The position numbers and the translations under genes were made by a program. Of a DNA stretch of 64,000 bases, positions 18,992 to 27,012 are shown piece after piece. Source of the stretch: Deltaproteobacteria bacterium (GTDB lineage Bacteria; Myxococcota; Myxococcia; Myxococcales; 40CM-4-68-19); the NCBI GenBank assembly GCA_025358085.1, contig JANYKT010000068.1:44136-108135 (forward strand), read 5' to 3'. The stretch's first letter is position 1. Every line of letters begins with the position of its first letter. The notes beneath the pieces were generated by a model, which saw nothing but the letters and a program-made list of their open reading frames with translations, ran no database searches and was not told the origin of the DNA.

Positions 18992-20017
18992 TTAGAGAAG
19001 ATCGTGACTCCACACCCCATCAGTGTAAGTGCCGATGTAGAGTTTATTACCGAGGATGGTCATCGAGAACGCGCGGTTGGCATCAGGCAAGTCAGTGCGG
19101 TCGAGCGCCTTCCAGTTGCTGCCATCGTCCGTGGTCACATACACCCCGGAATCGGTGCCGACGTAGATCGTGTTGCCGGAGACAGCAAAGGAATAGGCCG
19201 AAGTAGGCGACAACAGATCTTTCGTGACCAGCCCGTTGTTTGTCGCAGTCCACGTCACGCCAGTATCTGCCGACTTATAGACGCCGGAGCCCCCGGTGCC
19301 GGCGAAGAGTGTGTTGCCGTGGACGCCGAAGGCACCCACGCTGACCGGGTTGTTAAATGCGTCCAGCGGCGGATTTGTAGCGGCGTCTGTCCAATTGTCA
19401 CCGCGGTCAGTGGAGACAGACACGCTGTGGCCATATTGAGTGCCGGCGAAATACTTGTTGTTAAATGAGGCGAAAGCGATCGGCACGCCACCCCCGGCAA
19501 AGTTGGTGGTGTTCCAGTTGAGGCCACCGTTGTGCGAGACGACAATGTTGAATGTCGGGCCGGCCAGGATGTCGTTGGCAAAGACACTCATGGCCGTATA
19601 GACAGTGCCGGTCGTGGTGTTGACTGGCCCGTCGGAGACAGTTGCCCAGCTCTTGCCATCATTATCAGAGCGCCACATCCATCCTGCGCCAGCGAATATC
19701 GTGTTGCCGCTCACGGCGAACGCGGTGACTGCGGCGTCACTTCCATCGGACAAGACGAGACCCGCGGAGGCGTTAGTCCACGAGGAGCCAGCATTGGTCG
19801 AGACGTAGAAGCTCTTCTTGGCAACGCCGGTGGAGGCATAGAGATTGGTGCCATTGTTGGCGAGGACGTAAATCGGGGCGTGTGGATCCATGCCGCTGAT
19901 GAGCTGGGTCCACTTACCGTTCTTGATTGGTGGTGTCGTGGTCGGTGCCTTCGGAGAACCGCAGGCGATGAGACCGGTGGCAAGAGCAAGGGCAGCGATG
20001 ACGTGGTGATAAGTCAT
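18992..20017 (-). CDS. Asp-box (BNR-repeat) beta-propeller lipoprotein
   Basis: 341-residue lipoprotein starting at the ATG at 20017, which gives a clean lipoprotein signal ending L-I-A-C-G-S; a frame opening 10 codons upstream is less likely. At least six Asp-box repeats of the form S-x-D-x-G-x-S-W are visible (S-T-N-A-G-S-S-W, S-D-N-D-G-K-S-W, S-T-D-R-G-D-N-W, S-A-D-T-G-V-T-W, T-T-D-D-G-S-N-W and a variant S-H-N-G-G-L-N-W). They predict a sialidase/sortilin-like beta-propeller. No sialidase catalytic residues were recognised, so it is probably a binding or structural surface protein. Its base composition is visibly richer in A and T than its neighbours, which suggests acquisition by transfer. 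Confidence 0.75.
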   Translation of the reverse strand: MTYHHVIAALALATGLIACGSPKAPTTTPPIKNGKWTQLISGMDPHAPIYVLANNGTNLYASTGVAKKSFYVSTNAGSSWTNASAGLVLSDGSDAAVTAFAVSGNTIFAGAGWMWRSDNDGKSWATVSDGPVNTTTGTVYTAMSVFANDILAGPTFNIVVSHNGGLNWNTTNFAGGGVPIAFASFNNKYFAGTQYGHSVSVSTDRGDNWTDAATNPPLDAFNNPVSVGAFGVHGNTLFAGTGGSGVYKSADTGVTWTATNNGLVTKDLLSPTSAYSFAVSGNTIYVGTDSGVYVTTDDGSNWKALDRTDLPDANRAFSMTILGNKLYIGTYTDGVWSHDLL

Positions 20018-20149
20018 GCCTTCCCGTATCACGTCAGCAAGCGGCATCAGTAAGAGGCCCTGTTCCTCCCGGCCGCTTTGCCATCAAGAGCAGGGCAGAG
20101 TCGCGCGCGCTACATCGAACGGCGCTAGACTTTGTATAAGGAGGCAAAC

Positions 20150-20926
20150 ATGGTCTTTCGCAACCTGATCCTCGAGCGCGAGGGCACCACAGCGCTGGTG
20201 ACGATGAACCGGCCGGAGCGGCGCAACGCGCTCTCGCTGGAGATGCTGGTGGAGCTGACGGCCTGCTTCCGCAGCATCGGAGAGGACGCGGAGGCGCGGG
20301 TCGTGATCCTGCGCGGGAACGGGCCGGCCTTTTGCGCCGGGCACGATCTGTCGGAGATGGTCGGACGCAACGAGGCGTTCTACCGTGGGCTGTTCGAGTC
20401 CTGCACAACGCTGATGGAGACGCTGCAATCAATCGCGCAGCCCGTGATCGCGCAGGTACACGGCCTCGCGACCGCGGCGGGCTGCCAGCTGGTAGCGTCG
20501 TGCGATCTCGCAGTGGCGTCGATGGACGCGCGATTCGCCACGCCCGGTGTGCGCATCGGGTTGTTCTGCTCGACGCCGATGGTGGCGCTGAGCCGCGCCG
20601 TTGGCTCGCGCAAGGCGATGGAGATGCTGCTGACCGGCGAAGCCATCTGTGCCGACGAAGCGCTGGCCGCGGGGTTGGTCACGCGGGTGGTGCCGGCGGG
20701 CGAATTGGGACCCGCGGCCCAGGCACTGGCGGCGAAGATCACCGCCGCAAGCCCGCTGGTGGTTTCGATCGGGAAGCGGGCCTTCTATCAGCAGCTGCAG
20801 ATGCCGCAGCCGCTGGCCTATGACTACGCGCAAGACGTGATGTCGATGAACGCGCTGACCCGCGATGCGCAGGAGGGGATCGGCGCTTTCCTCGAGAAGC
20901 GCCCTCCAAAGTGGTCCGGACGCTAA
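20150..20926 (+). CDS. Enoyl-CoA hydratase/isomerase family protein
   Basis: Crotonase-fold protein, 258 residues, from an ATG with an excellent Shine-Dalgarno AAGGAGG at 20138-20144. Typical motifs: M-N-R-P-E-R-R-N-A-L, the oxyanion-hole segment F-C-A-G-H-D-L and Q-V-H-G-L-A-T-A-A-G-C-Q-L. The overall sequence resembles the ECHDC3-like branch. The second catalytic Glu of classical hydratases is not obvious, so hydratase activity itself is unproven. Stands alone, between a divergent Asp-box lipoprotein and a small membrane protein. Confidence 0.88.
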   Translation: MVFRNLILEREGTTALVTMNRPERRNALSLEMLVELTACFRSIGEDAEARVVILRGNGPAFCAGHDLSEMVGRNEAFYRGLFESCTTLMETLQSIAQPVIAQVHGLATAAGCQLVASCDLAVASMDARFATPGVRIGLFCSTPMVALSRAVGSRKAMEMLLTGEAICADEALAAGLVTRVVPAGELGPAAQALAAKITAASPLVVSIGKRAFYQQLQMPQPLAYDYAQDVMSMNALTRDAQEGIGAFLEKRPPKWSGR

Positions 20927-20997
20927 AGATGCCAGGGCGCACTGATCTTAAAAGGTACAGTCGCGACAATCATAGTGGCTTATAGAAACGACGACGA

Positions 20998-21222
20998 ATG
21001 GGATATGTATCGAAGTTACCATGGGGGCTGGTCATCCTCGCGTGCCTGACCCTCGGCCTCGCACCCTTCTCTCCCCCGCACCTCTGGGAAAAACTCCAGA
21101 TGCTTTCAAAAGGCCAACTGGTGAGGCCGATCGACTGGTTCGATCTCGTGCTGCACGGAACGCCCTGGGCGATACTTGTTCTGAAGGCCATCGTATCGTT
21201 CACGCGGAGACAGGGTGGTTGA
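20998..21222 (+). CDS. Small conserved two-helix membrane protein
   Basis: 74 residues with two hydrophobic stretches (about 8-24 and 52-66) and the motif L-G-L-A-P-F-x-P-P-H-L-W-E-K-L followed by V-R-P-I-D-W-F-D-L-V-L-H-G-T-P-W. Small proteins with this pattern are widespread in proteobacteria and are often labelled RND transporter in databases without functional evidence. The conserved pattern argues that this short frame is a real gene. Shine-Dalgarno is weak. Function unknown. Confidence 0.7.
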   Translation: MGYVSKLPWGLVILACLTLGLAPFSPPHLWEKLQMLSKGQLVRPIDWFDLVLHGTPWAILVLKAIVSFTRRQGG

Positions 21223-21667
21223 TGGCGTGACGACTTGATCGGACGTTCCGCGCGCTCGTGGAGTACCGGGCCACGTGAAGCGATGGTCATTCGAGCCGGG
21301 GGCATACCGCGGCGGCTTTCCGCGCGGGTCACCTTCGTGCGCGGTCATTTCATGGCTGAGCACGGCAAGCTGGAGTTGGACGGGGAGCGGGCTGGAACCC
21401 GATCCTCGACTTGAGACGCGTTTGCGGGCCCGGCGCCCCTCTTGCGGGTTCACTAAGCGATTGCCCGCCTGTCGCGGCAAGATTGTTGAAAAAAGGCACG
21501 GCATCGGCGCGTTGGAGTTCCTAGCTTCTTTTCCTCACCCGCCAGTGTGCCTTCGCCGTAGGCGATCAGTGCGCGGCAGTAACCGAACAACCACCGACGC
21601 GAAAGCTATCTGCTTCGCGCTCATCGAGGCCCGTTCCCCCGAAAGAGTATCGGGCCAAGGAAAAATC
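21223..21667. other. 445-base stretch without a supported gene
   Basis: A long plus-strand frame runs through here into the fasciclin gene, but its translation is low-complexity and Arg/Ser-rich with no family resemblance, and the fasciclin domain has its own start. I see no tRNA, terminator or repeat. The only likely functional element is the unseen promoter of the fasciclin gene near the right end. Confidence 0.5.
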
Positions 21668-22084
21668 ATGACCAATGACATCATCGACACAGCCGTTGCC
21701 GCCGGTAACTTCAAGACCCTGGCCACGGCCCTGGGTGCTGCTGACCTGATCAATACGCTCAAGGGGGCGGGGCCCTTCACGGTGTTCGCGCCGACCGACG
21801 CGGCCTTCGCCAAGCTGCCGAAGCCGGAGCTCGAGTCCCTGCTGAAGGACAAGGAGAAGCTCAAGGGCCTCCTCCTCACCCACGTGCTCTCGGGCAGCAT
21901 CTCCGCCTCCGCTGTCAGCAAGATGCACGACGGCGACAAGGTGAAGACCGTCTCGGGGAAGGAAGTCACCCTGGGACTCAAGGACAACAAGGTCACCGTC
22001 AATGGTGCCCTCGTCAGCAAGACGGACATCCAGGCGTCTAATGGCGTGATTCACGTTATCGATACCGTGATCCGCCCGAACTAA
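21668..22084 (+). CDS. Fasciclin (FAS1) domain protein
   Basis: 138 residues making a single FAS1 domain. The H1 motif appears as G-P-F-T-V-F-A-P-T-D-A-A-F-A-K-L-P, and the H2-like end as N-G-V-I-H-V-I-D-T-V-I. The ATG at 21668 is preceded by AAGGA; the much longer open frame upstream is not supported. There is no signal peptide in this start, which is unusual because most bacterial FAS1 proteins are exported. It may be cytoplasmic, or it may have lost its leader. FAS1 domains mediate adhesion; the role here is unknown. Confidence 0.85.
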   Translation: MTNDIIDTAVAAGNFKTLATALGAADLINTLKGAGPFTVFAPTDAAFAKLPKPELESLLKDKEKLKGLLLTHVLSGSISASAVSKMHDGDKVKTVSGKEVTLGLKDNKVTVNGALVSKTDIQASNGVIHVIDTVIRPN

Positions 22085-22490
22085 GTAATTGCCCCGCGTG
22101 GCGGCGGGGACGATTCAATGTCTTCGCCGCCCACGGCCTCGGCCCGCTTCGGCCGCAATTTCAATAACTACTCACCCGCCTCACCGCAGTTCGCGTAATG
22201 GAACGCACCCAGTGGAATCCGGGATATTCTCAGGGCGCGCCAGCCGTTTTTAAAACAAGTCCTCGACCAGTCGTGACTTCTTTGCCGCGCCTGAAAGCGA
22301 CCCGAGCGTCGCCTCCTTGGCTGTGGACTTTGTCGCCCGCGTCAAGCAATGCGCGCGCGATTCACCATATCCCTCATGCGCGACAACAGTCAGCGCCGTG
22401 CACCCGTGCACATCCGCCAGAACGAGATTGAAGAACTCGACGATGTCGGCGAGCGTCAATCGTCGCCATTCAGTTAGATAAGAAGGCGAG
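22085..22490. other. Gene-poor stretch before the radical SAM remnant
   Basis: About 400 bases with only short, unsupported frames on both strands. Just after the fasciclin stop a GC-rich inverted repeat (CCCCGC ... GCGGGG, about 22092-22110) could act as a terminator, but no T-run follows. A minus-strand frame ending near 22250 reads plausibly for about 80 codons but matches nothing I recognise. Confidence 0.4.
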
Positions 22491-22762
22491 GACTTGATTC
22501 CCCGCAGAGGGACCGTCATCCGAGCAGCTCGAAACGCCCACCGGTAGCAAGCTGGTACGTCGGTCGAGGCCTCGCGCGGCTGCAAGCACCTGCCCCGCCA
22601 CTGCCCGATCGTTCCGGTCTGGAAAGGGCGGTTCGTCGCGCTCGATCGCGAGGTGGTGCTGGCCGAAATCGCGCAACAGATCGATCGCGGCGCAGCCCAC
22701 ATGACCTTCGGTGACGATTCCTGAACGGCCCGACGCACGCGCTGCGCCTCGCGCGCGCGGAG
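22491..22762 (+). pseudogene. Decayed fragment of a radical SAM protein
   Basis: Plus-strand translation from 22551 reads A-G-T-S-V-E-A-S-R-G-C-K-H-L-P-R-H-C-P-I and continues P-V-W-K-G-R-F-V-A-L-D to M-T-F-G-D-D-S before a TGA at 22722. Reading on in the frame that starts at 22718 gives F-L-N-G-P-T-H-A-L-R-L-A-R, the expected continuation. This is the iron-sulfur-cluster region of a radical SAM enzyme, resembling the CUAEP/CCAEP-tail radical SAM group, whose motif is C-K-H-L-C-R-H-C. The middle Cys has become Pro, a TAG lies just upstream (22545-22547), and a frameshift follows. The rest of the gene is missing, so it is dead. Confidence 0.65.
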
Positions 22763-22776
22763 CCGGCATCGGGGCC

Positions 22777-24036
22777 TTACGCGAAGAGCAGCTTCAGGTA
22801 GAAGCTCGGCCGCATCAGCCGCTTTGCCGCTTCCGGATCGCCCATCATCTGGACCACCGTGTCGCGCACCTTGGGCCGGGTCGCTTTCTTCATGATCCAG
22901 CTCAACAGGAGCTTGTGGCTCGCGAGGCGTTGCAGCTTGTACGCTGTGTTGAGCTCGTCGCCGAGCTCGACCCAGACCTGCTTCTCGTAGGCACGCAGGC
23001 TGGCCCGGCCGAAGCTCTTCTCGCGCAGCGCCGAGACCGCGCACGCCGCCGCGAGCTTCGCGCTGTGCATGGCGTTGGAGATGCCTTCGCCGCTGAAGGG
23101 ATCGATGAGCGACGCCGCGTCGCCGATGAGCATCCAGCCGTCGCCCGCCAGTGTGCGCCGTTCGCTGCCGCAAGGAAGCTGCCAGCCCTTGAAGCTGCCC
23201 GCGATTTCGGTCGCGCCGGCGAAGCGCTCGCGAAAACGCGGGTGGTTGCGGATGAGATCGTAGGTCACGCGGCGCAGGTTGATCTTGCGCTCACCCGACC
23301 TCGACCGTTCCTGCAGCGACGTCTCGACCATGCCCGCGCCGACGTTGGCCTCGCCGTTGCCGACGGGAAAGATCCAGAAGTATCCGGGAAGCAGCTCGTC
23401 GAGGAAGTGGATCTCCATCTCGGAGCCCAGGTCGCGCACTCCTTGATAGTAGATGCGGAAGGCGCCGATCCAGTGGTCGTGGTGCTTGTCGCTGAAGTCG
23501 TACGCTCCGACCTCCGCGGCGACGCGGCTGATCGCACCGTCGGCGCCGATGACGATGGACGCCTCCAAGCGCTTCTCGACTCCGCCCACGGTACCGATGA
23601 CGCCCTTGACGCTGTCGCCATCGCGCAAGAGGCCCGTCATCGTGAAGCCCTCGATCGCGGTGACCGTCGGCTGCGCCTTGGCGTGTTGGAAGAGCACGTT
23701 GTCGAACCGCTCGCGCCGGATGACGTAGACGAAAGCCGGCTCGATCTTGTCGCCGTGGCGCTCGACGAAAGGCAGCGGCAGCGCGTCGCCCTGCACGCTG
23801 AAGAAGCTTTGGCTGCCGGTGCGCACGCCGATCTCGCGCTCCACCGCCTCCAGCAGCCCGAGCTCTCGCAGGATGCGCACGCTCTTGGTGCAGATGGCGT
23901 CACCGCAGGACTTGTCGCGGGGGAAGGTCGCCTTGTCGAGCAGCAAGGTGCGGACGCCCGCGCGCGCGAGAAACGCTGCCGCGGTGGCTCCGCCTGGGCC
24001 TCCGCCAACAATTGCCACATCGTAACGCTCGTCCAC
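22777..24036 (-). CDS. FAD-dependent oxidoreductase, geranylgeranyl-reductase family
   Basis: Flavoprotein reductase of about 419 residues. It has the Rossmann motif V-A-I-V-G-G-G-P-G-G-A near the start, K-S-C-G-D-A after it, I-G-A-D-G-A-I-S-R, and the second FAD motif G-D-A-A-S-L-I-D-P-F-S-G-E-G-I. Relatives reduce isoprenoid side chains (geranylgeranyl groups, menaquinone) or act in related lipid chemistry; which one is unknown. I propose the GTG at 24036. The frame stays open to 24165, but those extra residues are a translated scar of an ABC ATPase gene and do not belong to the enzyme. Confidence 0.82.
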   Translation of the reverse strand: MDERYDVAIVGGGPGGATAAAFLARAGVRTLLLDKATFPRDKSCGDAICTKSVRILRELGLLEAVEREIGVRTGSQSFFSVQGDALPLPFVERHGDKIEPAFVYVIRRERFDNVLFQHAKAQPTVTAIEGFTMTGLLRDGDSVKGVIGTVGGVEKRLEASIVIGADGAISRVAAEVGAYDFSDKHHDHWIGAFRIYYQGVRDLGSEMEIHFLDELLPGYFWIFPVGNGEANVGAGMVETSLQERSRSGERKINLRRVTYDLIRNHPRFRERFAGATEIAGSFKGWQLPCGSERRTLAGDGWMLIGDAASLIDPFSGEGISNAMHSAKLAAACAVSALREKSFGRASLRAYEKQVWVELGDELNTAYKLQRLASHKLLLSWIMKKATRPKVRDTVVQMMGDPEAAKRLMRPSFYLKLLFA

Positions 24037-24080
24037 CGACTCCCATACGCTCGGCAGGCGACCGTGGATTCGAGCTTCAG

Positions 24081-24222
24081 GCCAGCTTGACGAAGGCGTC
24101 GAGCAGCGATTCAATGCTTTTGGACAGGCATCGGCGTAATCGACCAGATCCACCGCCTTGAGCATCTCCAGCGAGCGGCGCCCGCTCGGCCGGCGCGACG
24201 CCCGCGAGCCGCAGACGCCCGA
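24081..24222 (-). pseudogene. Deletion scar of a duplicated ABC-ATPase plus membrane-protein gene pair
   Basis: Bases 24112-24222 match 26584-26696, inside the ABC ATPase gene, nearly base for base; encoded residues include L-K-A-V-D-L-V-D-x-A-D-A-x-P-K-A-L. Bases 24081-24114 match 25779-25812, inside the downstream membrane-protein gene (L-L-D-A-F-V), with about 31 of 34 identical. Order and strand are the same as in the intact operon. The scar therefore equals one copy of that locus with about 770 bases deleted, joined at the shared bases CAA. Both ends are truncated, so nothing functional remains. Confidence 0.8.
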
Positions 24223-24300
24223 TTCGCGCGCGGCACCGGCTCGTGTTACGCAATAAACTTAACGTGAAAGCCGCTCGCCACCTTTTCATCGAGGCTGCAC

Positions 24301-24858
24301 ATGAACAAAACTGCTCGCCAGGTTTCCCCGCTGCTAGGAATTGTCGTGGCCGCTGCTCTCGCCGGCTGCGGAGCGGGGCTCACCGACGTTATCTTCCCCT
24401 TCAGCACTCCGCAAGACGTTCAGCTCGACGCCACTGGGACCTCGGCCAGCGGCGCCTACGGTTTCGACCTGTCATCGAACGCCACCGTTCAGCAATACAA
24501 GTCGCACGTCAAAGCGCTGAGCCTGGATTCGCTCGACATCACCATCACCGGTACCACCACCACCGGCAGCAGCGGCGGCACCAACGCAGCGAACAGCATC
24601 ACAGGCACCGTGGCGCTGCGGCCAGCCGCAGCGACCAACTCCGCGAGCGACGTGCAGGTCGGATCGCTTACGAATTTTGCCATCGTCAAGGGCGCTACCA
24701 CCACGCTCGCCGGCAGCCCGGCGCTCAATGCCTTCGTGCTCACCACGCTGCAGGGAAGCGGGCAATTCAGCGTCGTGATCACCGGGAGCACAACACCCGG
24801 CGCGGCGCACCTGCAGGTCCACCTGCTGCCGCACTTGACGCTGACCTACAGTCTCTAA
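24301..24858 (+). CDS. Hypothetical lipoprotein, Ser/Thr/Gly-rich
   Basis: 185 residues with a lipoprotein signal peptide (lipobox L-A-G-C after about 22 residues). The mature part is rich in Thr, Ser, Gly and Ala with alternating hydrophobic positions, suggesting an all-beta extracellular domain (for example L-D-S-L-D-I-T-I-T-G-T-T-T-T-G). I do not recognise a family. It stands alone between the ABC scar and a gene-free region and is probably monocistronic. Confidence 0.7.
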   Translation: MNKTARQVSPLLGIVVAAALAGCGAGLTDVIFPFSTPQDVQLDATGTSASGAYGFDLSSNATVQQYKSHVKALSLDSLDITITGTTTTGSSGGTNAANSITGTVALRPAAATNSASDVQVGSLTNFAIVKGATTTLAGSPALNAFVLTTLQGSGQFSVVITGSTTPGAAHLQVHLLPHLTLTYSL

Positions 24859-25357
24859 CGCGGACAGGGGGACGGCCTTCATTGTGGTCGGCTCCCCCAT
24901 CAATCAATGGCGGCCGGCTCTCACGCGAGCGCGTGCGTATTGTCCCTGAAGCAGGACGCGTGCCTCGGGCCGTTACTTTACAAGTATGCTTTCAGGTCAT
25001 GAAAGTGCGGCGAGCCGGGAAAGCAATTTGCATCGTGCAGCGTAGAACAAGCAAGAGTGCTCCGTGAGGCCGATGGAGATCAGCGGCCCCGGCATCGTCT
25101 CCCCAAGTCCGGGCGCGTCGATCATCTGGTGATCGGGAATTCATCCGTAGGTCCCGACCGCTCCTCCGCAACATCCGGCAGCACGGCGTAGGCAGCGGTA
25201 AAGAGAAGAGCCCGACGCGCAAAAGAACGAGCAGCTTTCGAGAAGGCTGCGAGCGGCGGTCCTGGCTGCATTTGCACGAAAAGGGGAAAGGGACCTGGCG
25301 AACTAAAACGTCACTTGGATCGTGCGGCGACCCCGTCGGCCCCGAGCGCGAGCATTC
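24859..25357. other. 499-base stretch without a supported gene
   Basis: Short frames exist on both strands, but none has a ribosome-binding site, codon pattern or family resemblance. I also searched by eye for fragments of the neighbouring ABC operon, as found at 24081, and saw none. The region is somewhat less GC-rich than the flanking genes, which fits decayed sequence. Confidence 0.45.
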
Positions 25358-26194
25358 CTAACGGACCCGCTGGCGGGGGTTCGGCGCAGGCGCACTCTCC
25401 TCGAGCGGCGGGGCGACCGCGGTGCTCGCCAGATCGCCGTCCGCGAGCACGGCGCGCACCGCGTCGACACCCGCGACGATCTCGTCGAGTTGGCCTTTGA
25501 TATCCTGCGGAGGTTTCAGGCTGACGATTTGATCGCGCAGCAGATTGAAGGTGTTTTCAATGACGCTCATCTGCGCCCGCGTACGCTCGACGAGGCGGCC
25601 CAACTCGACAAGCGTAGTGGCGCGCTTCTCCAGCAAGTCGACATTCCGGGTCGCGAGCGCGGTTGTTTCCGGATCGCCGCCGGGAACGGAGGCGAGCTGC
25701 TTCTGCCGCGCGATATCCTTGCGCAGCTTGTTTGGATCGGATTGCTGCAGGTAGCGATCGAAGCGCGCCACCGCCTCGGCCAGCTCGACGAAAGCGTCGA
25801 GGAGCGATTCAAGTCGCGAATATTCGTCGCCGACAAGCTCGGCGGTCCAGTGCTCGTTTTTCTCCAGCTCCTTGCCCATCAGGATATGCGCTTCAATCAG
25901 GTCAATGGCGCGCTCGCGGTCGCGTTGGTCGGGCAGCGCGAGGATGCGCACGCGCCGGCGTTCCTTCGCCGCAGTGTTGAGTTCCTTGCGGTGCTGCCGG
26001 TCGACCCAGCGGCGAAACGGCGCGGTGTCGGCACCGATGGCAAGCCAGATGACTTCCAGCCCGCCCGCGATGGCCGCGACCGCCCAATCGTCGGTGGCGG
26101 CCGCCGCGACGGCTGCGCCGCCCAGCAAAGACAGATTGTAAAGATTGGCGAACGCGTAGCGGAAATAGCTCGGTCGCTCGGGAAGGTCCGTCAT
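25358..26194 (-). CDS. Unrecognised membrane and coiled-coil protein of the OmpA-ABC operon
   Basis: 278 residues. One or two hydrophobic segments lie near the N terminus (about 17-34 and 38-54). A long, charged, helix-rich region follows (about 65-245) with coiled-coil character, for example L-L-D-A-F-V-E-L-A-E-A-V and D-L-L-E-K-R-A-T-T-L-V-E-L. The tail is Pro-rich. No catalytic motif is visible. It starts 5 bases after the ATPase stop and is the last gene of the five-gene operon, which suggests an accessory role at the inner face of the membrane. Part of its DNA occurs again in the scar at 24081. Confidence 0.75.
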   Translation of the reverse strand: MTDLPERPSYFRYAFANLYNLSLLGGAAVAAAATDDWAVAAIAGGLEVIWLAIGADTAPFRRWVDRQHRKELNTAAKERRRVRILALPDQRDRERAIDLIEAHILMGKELEKNEHWTAELVGDEYSRLESLLDAFVELAEAVARFDRYLQQSDPNKLRKDIARQKQLASVPGGDPETTALATRNVDLLEKRATTLVELGRLVERTRAQMSVIENTFNLLRDQIVSLKPPQDIKGQLDEIVAGVDAVRAVLADGDLASTAVAPPLEESAPAPNPRQRVR

Positions 26195-26199
26195 TGGCT

Positions 26200-27012
26200 C
26201 TAGACGCCCACGCGGATATTTCCCTGCACATGCGGACTCTGGTGCAGGAGCCCCAGCAGGTGGTCCTCGACCTCGCGGAACTGCGGCGTGCTCTTCACGC
26301 CGAACGAGCGGTCGGCGAAGAACGGCACGTCGATGCGGTGGACGATCTGCGCCGGCCGGCTCGAGAGCACATAGATCGTATCGGCGAGATAGACCGCTTC
26401 GCTGACGTCGTGCGTGACGAAGAGCACCGTGTTGTCCGAGCGGCGCAGCATATCGAGCACCAGGCCCTGCATGCCCCAGCGGGTATTCGGATCAAGCGCG
26501 CCGAAGGGCTCATCCATCAAAAGCACTTTGGGGTTGTTCAGCAGGGTGCGCGCGATAGCCACGCGCTGCTTCATTCCCCCCGACAATGCCTTTGGATAGG
26601 CATCGGCGGAATCGACCAGATCCACCGCTTTGAGCATCTCCAGCGAGCGCGCGCGCCGCTCGGCCGGCGCGACGCCCGCAAGCCGCAAGCCATACTCGAC
26701 GTTCTCGCGCACCGTCAGCCAGGCAAAGGAAGTGTACGCCTGGAACACCATGCCGCGATCCTTGCCGGGCGGGCCCACCGGCGCGCCGGTCACCTCGATG
26801 CGGCCCTCATCGATGGGCAGCAGGCCGGCGATGGCTTTCAGGATCGTCGACTTGCCGCAGCCCGAGGGACCGAGGAAGACGACCATTTCGCCGAGCGTGG
26901 GCTTGTCCTCGATGCGGAAGCTCACGTCCCGCACCGCCTCGATGCGCTTCTGCGTCTTTTGGTCGAGATATCGAACGGTGACGTGATCGAAATCCAGGCG
27001 CGGCGTGGTCAT
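26200..27012 (-). CDS. ABC transporter ATP-binding protein (NitT/TauT type)
   Basis: 270-residue cytoplasmic ATPase of an importer. Walker A G-P-S-G-C-G-K-S-T, Q-loop F-Q-A-Y, signature L-S-G-G-M-K-Q-R-V and Walker B L-L-M-D-E-P-F-G-A-L-D are intact. The ATG at 27012 overlaps the permease stop by 4 bases; the longer frame runs into the permease gene. The family energises import of nitrate, taurine, alkanesulfonates, thiamine precursors and similar small molecules. The substrate here is undetermined. Confidence 0.93.
   Translation of the reverse strand: MTTPRLDFDHVTVRYLDQKTQKRIEAVRDVSFRIEDKPTLGEMVVFLGPSGCGKSTILKAIAGLLPIDEGRIEVTGAPVGPPGKDRGMVFQAYTSFAWLTVRENVEYGLRLAGVAPAERRARSLEMLKAVDLVDSADAYPKALSGGMKQRVAIARTLLNNPKVLLMDEPFGALDPNTRWGMQGLVLDMLRRSDNTVLFVTHDVSEAVYLADTIYVLSSRPAQIVHRIDVPFFADRSFGVKSTPQFREVEDHLLGLLHQSPHVQGNIRVGV

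Noticed and set aside
20048..20149. Possible tRNA or small RNA before the enoyl-CoA hydratase
   Set aside because: No cloverleaf or conserved T-loop could be drawn; only promoter-like A/T-rich bases near the RBS.
21275..21667. N-terminal extension of the fasciclin gene
   Set aside because: Low-complexity translation, no ribosome-binding site; the FAS1 domain has its own start with AAGGA.
22250..22769. Minus-strand frames reading as a possible gene
   Set aside because: The opposite strand reads as a recognisable radical SAM fragment, which explains the base pattern better.
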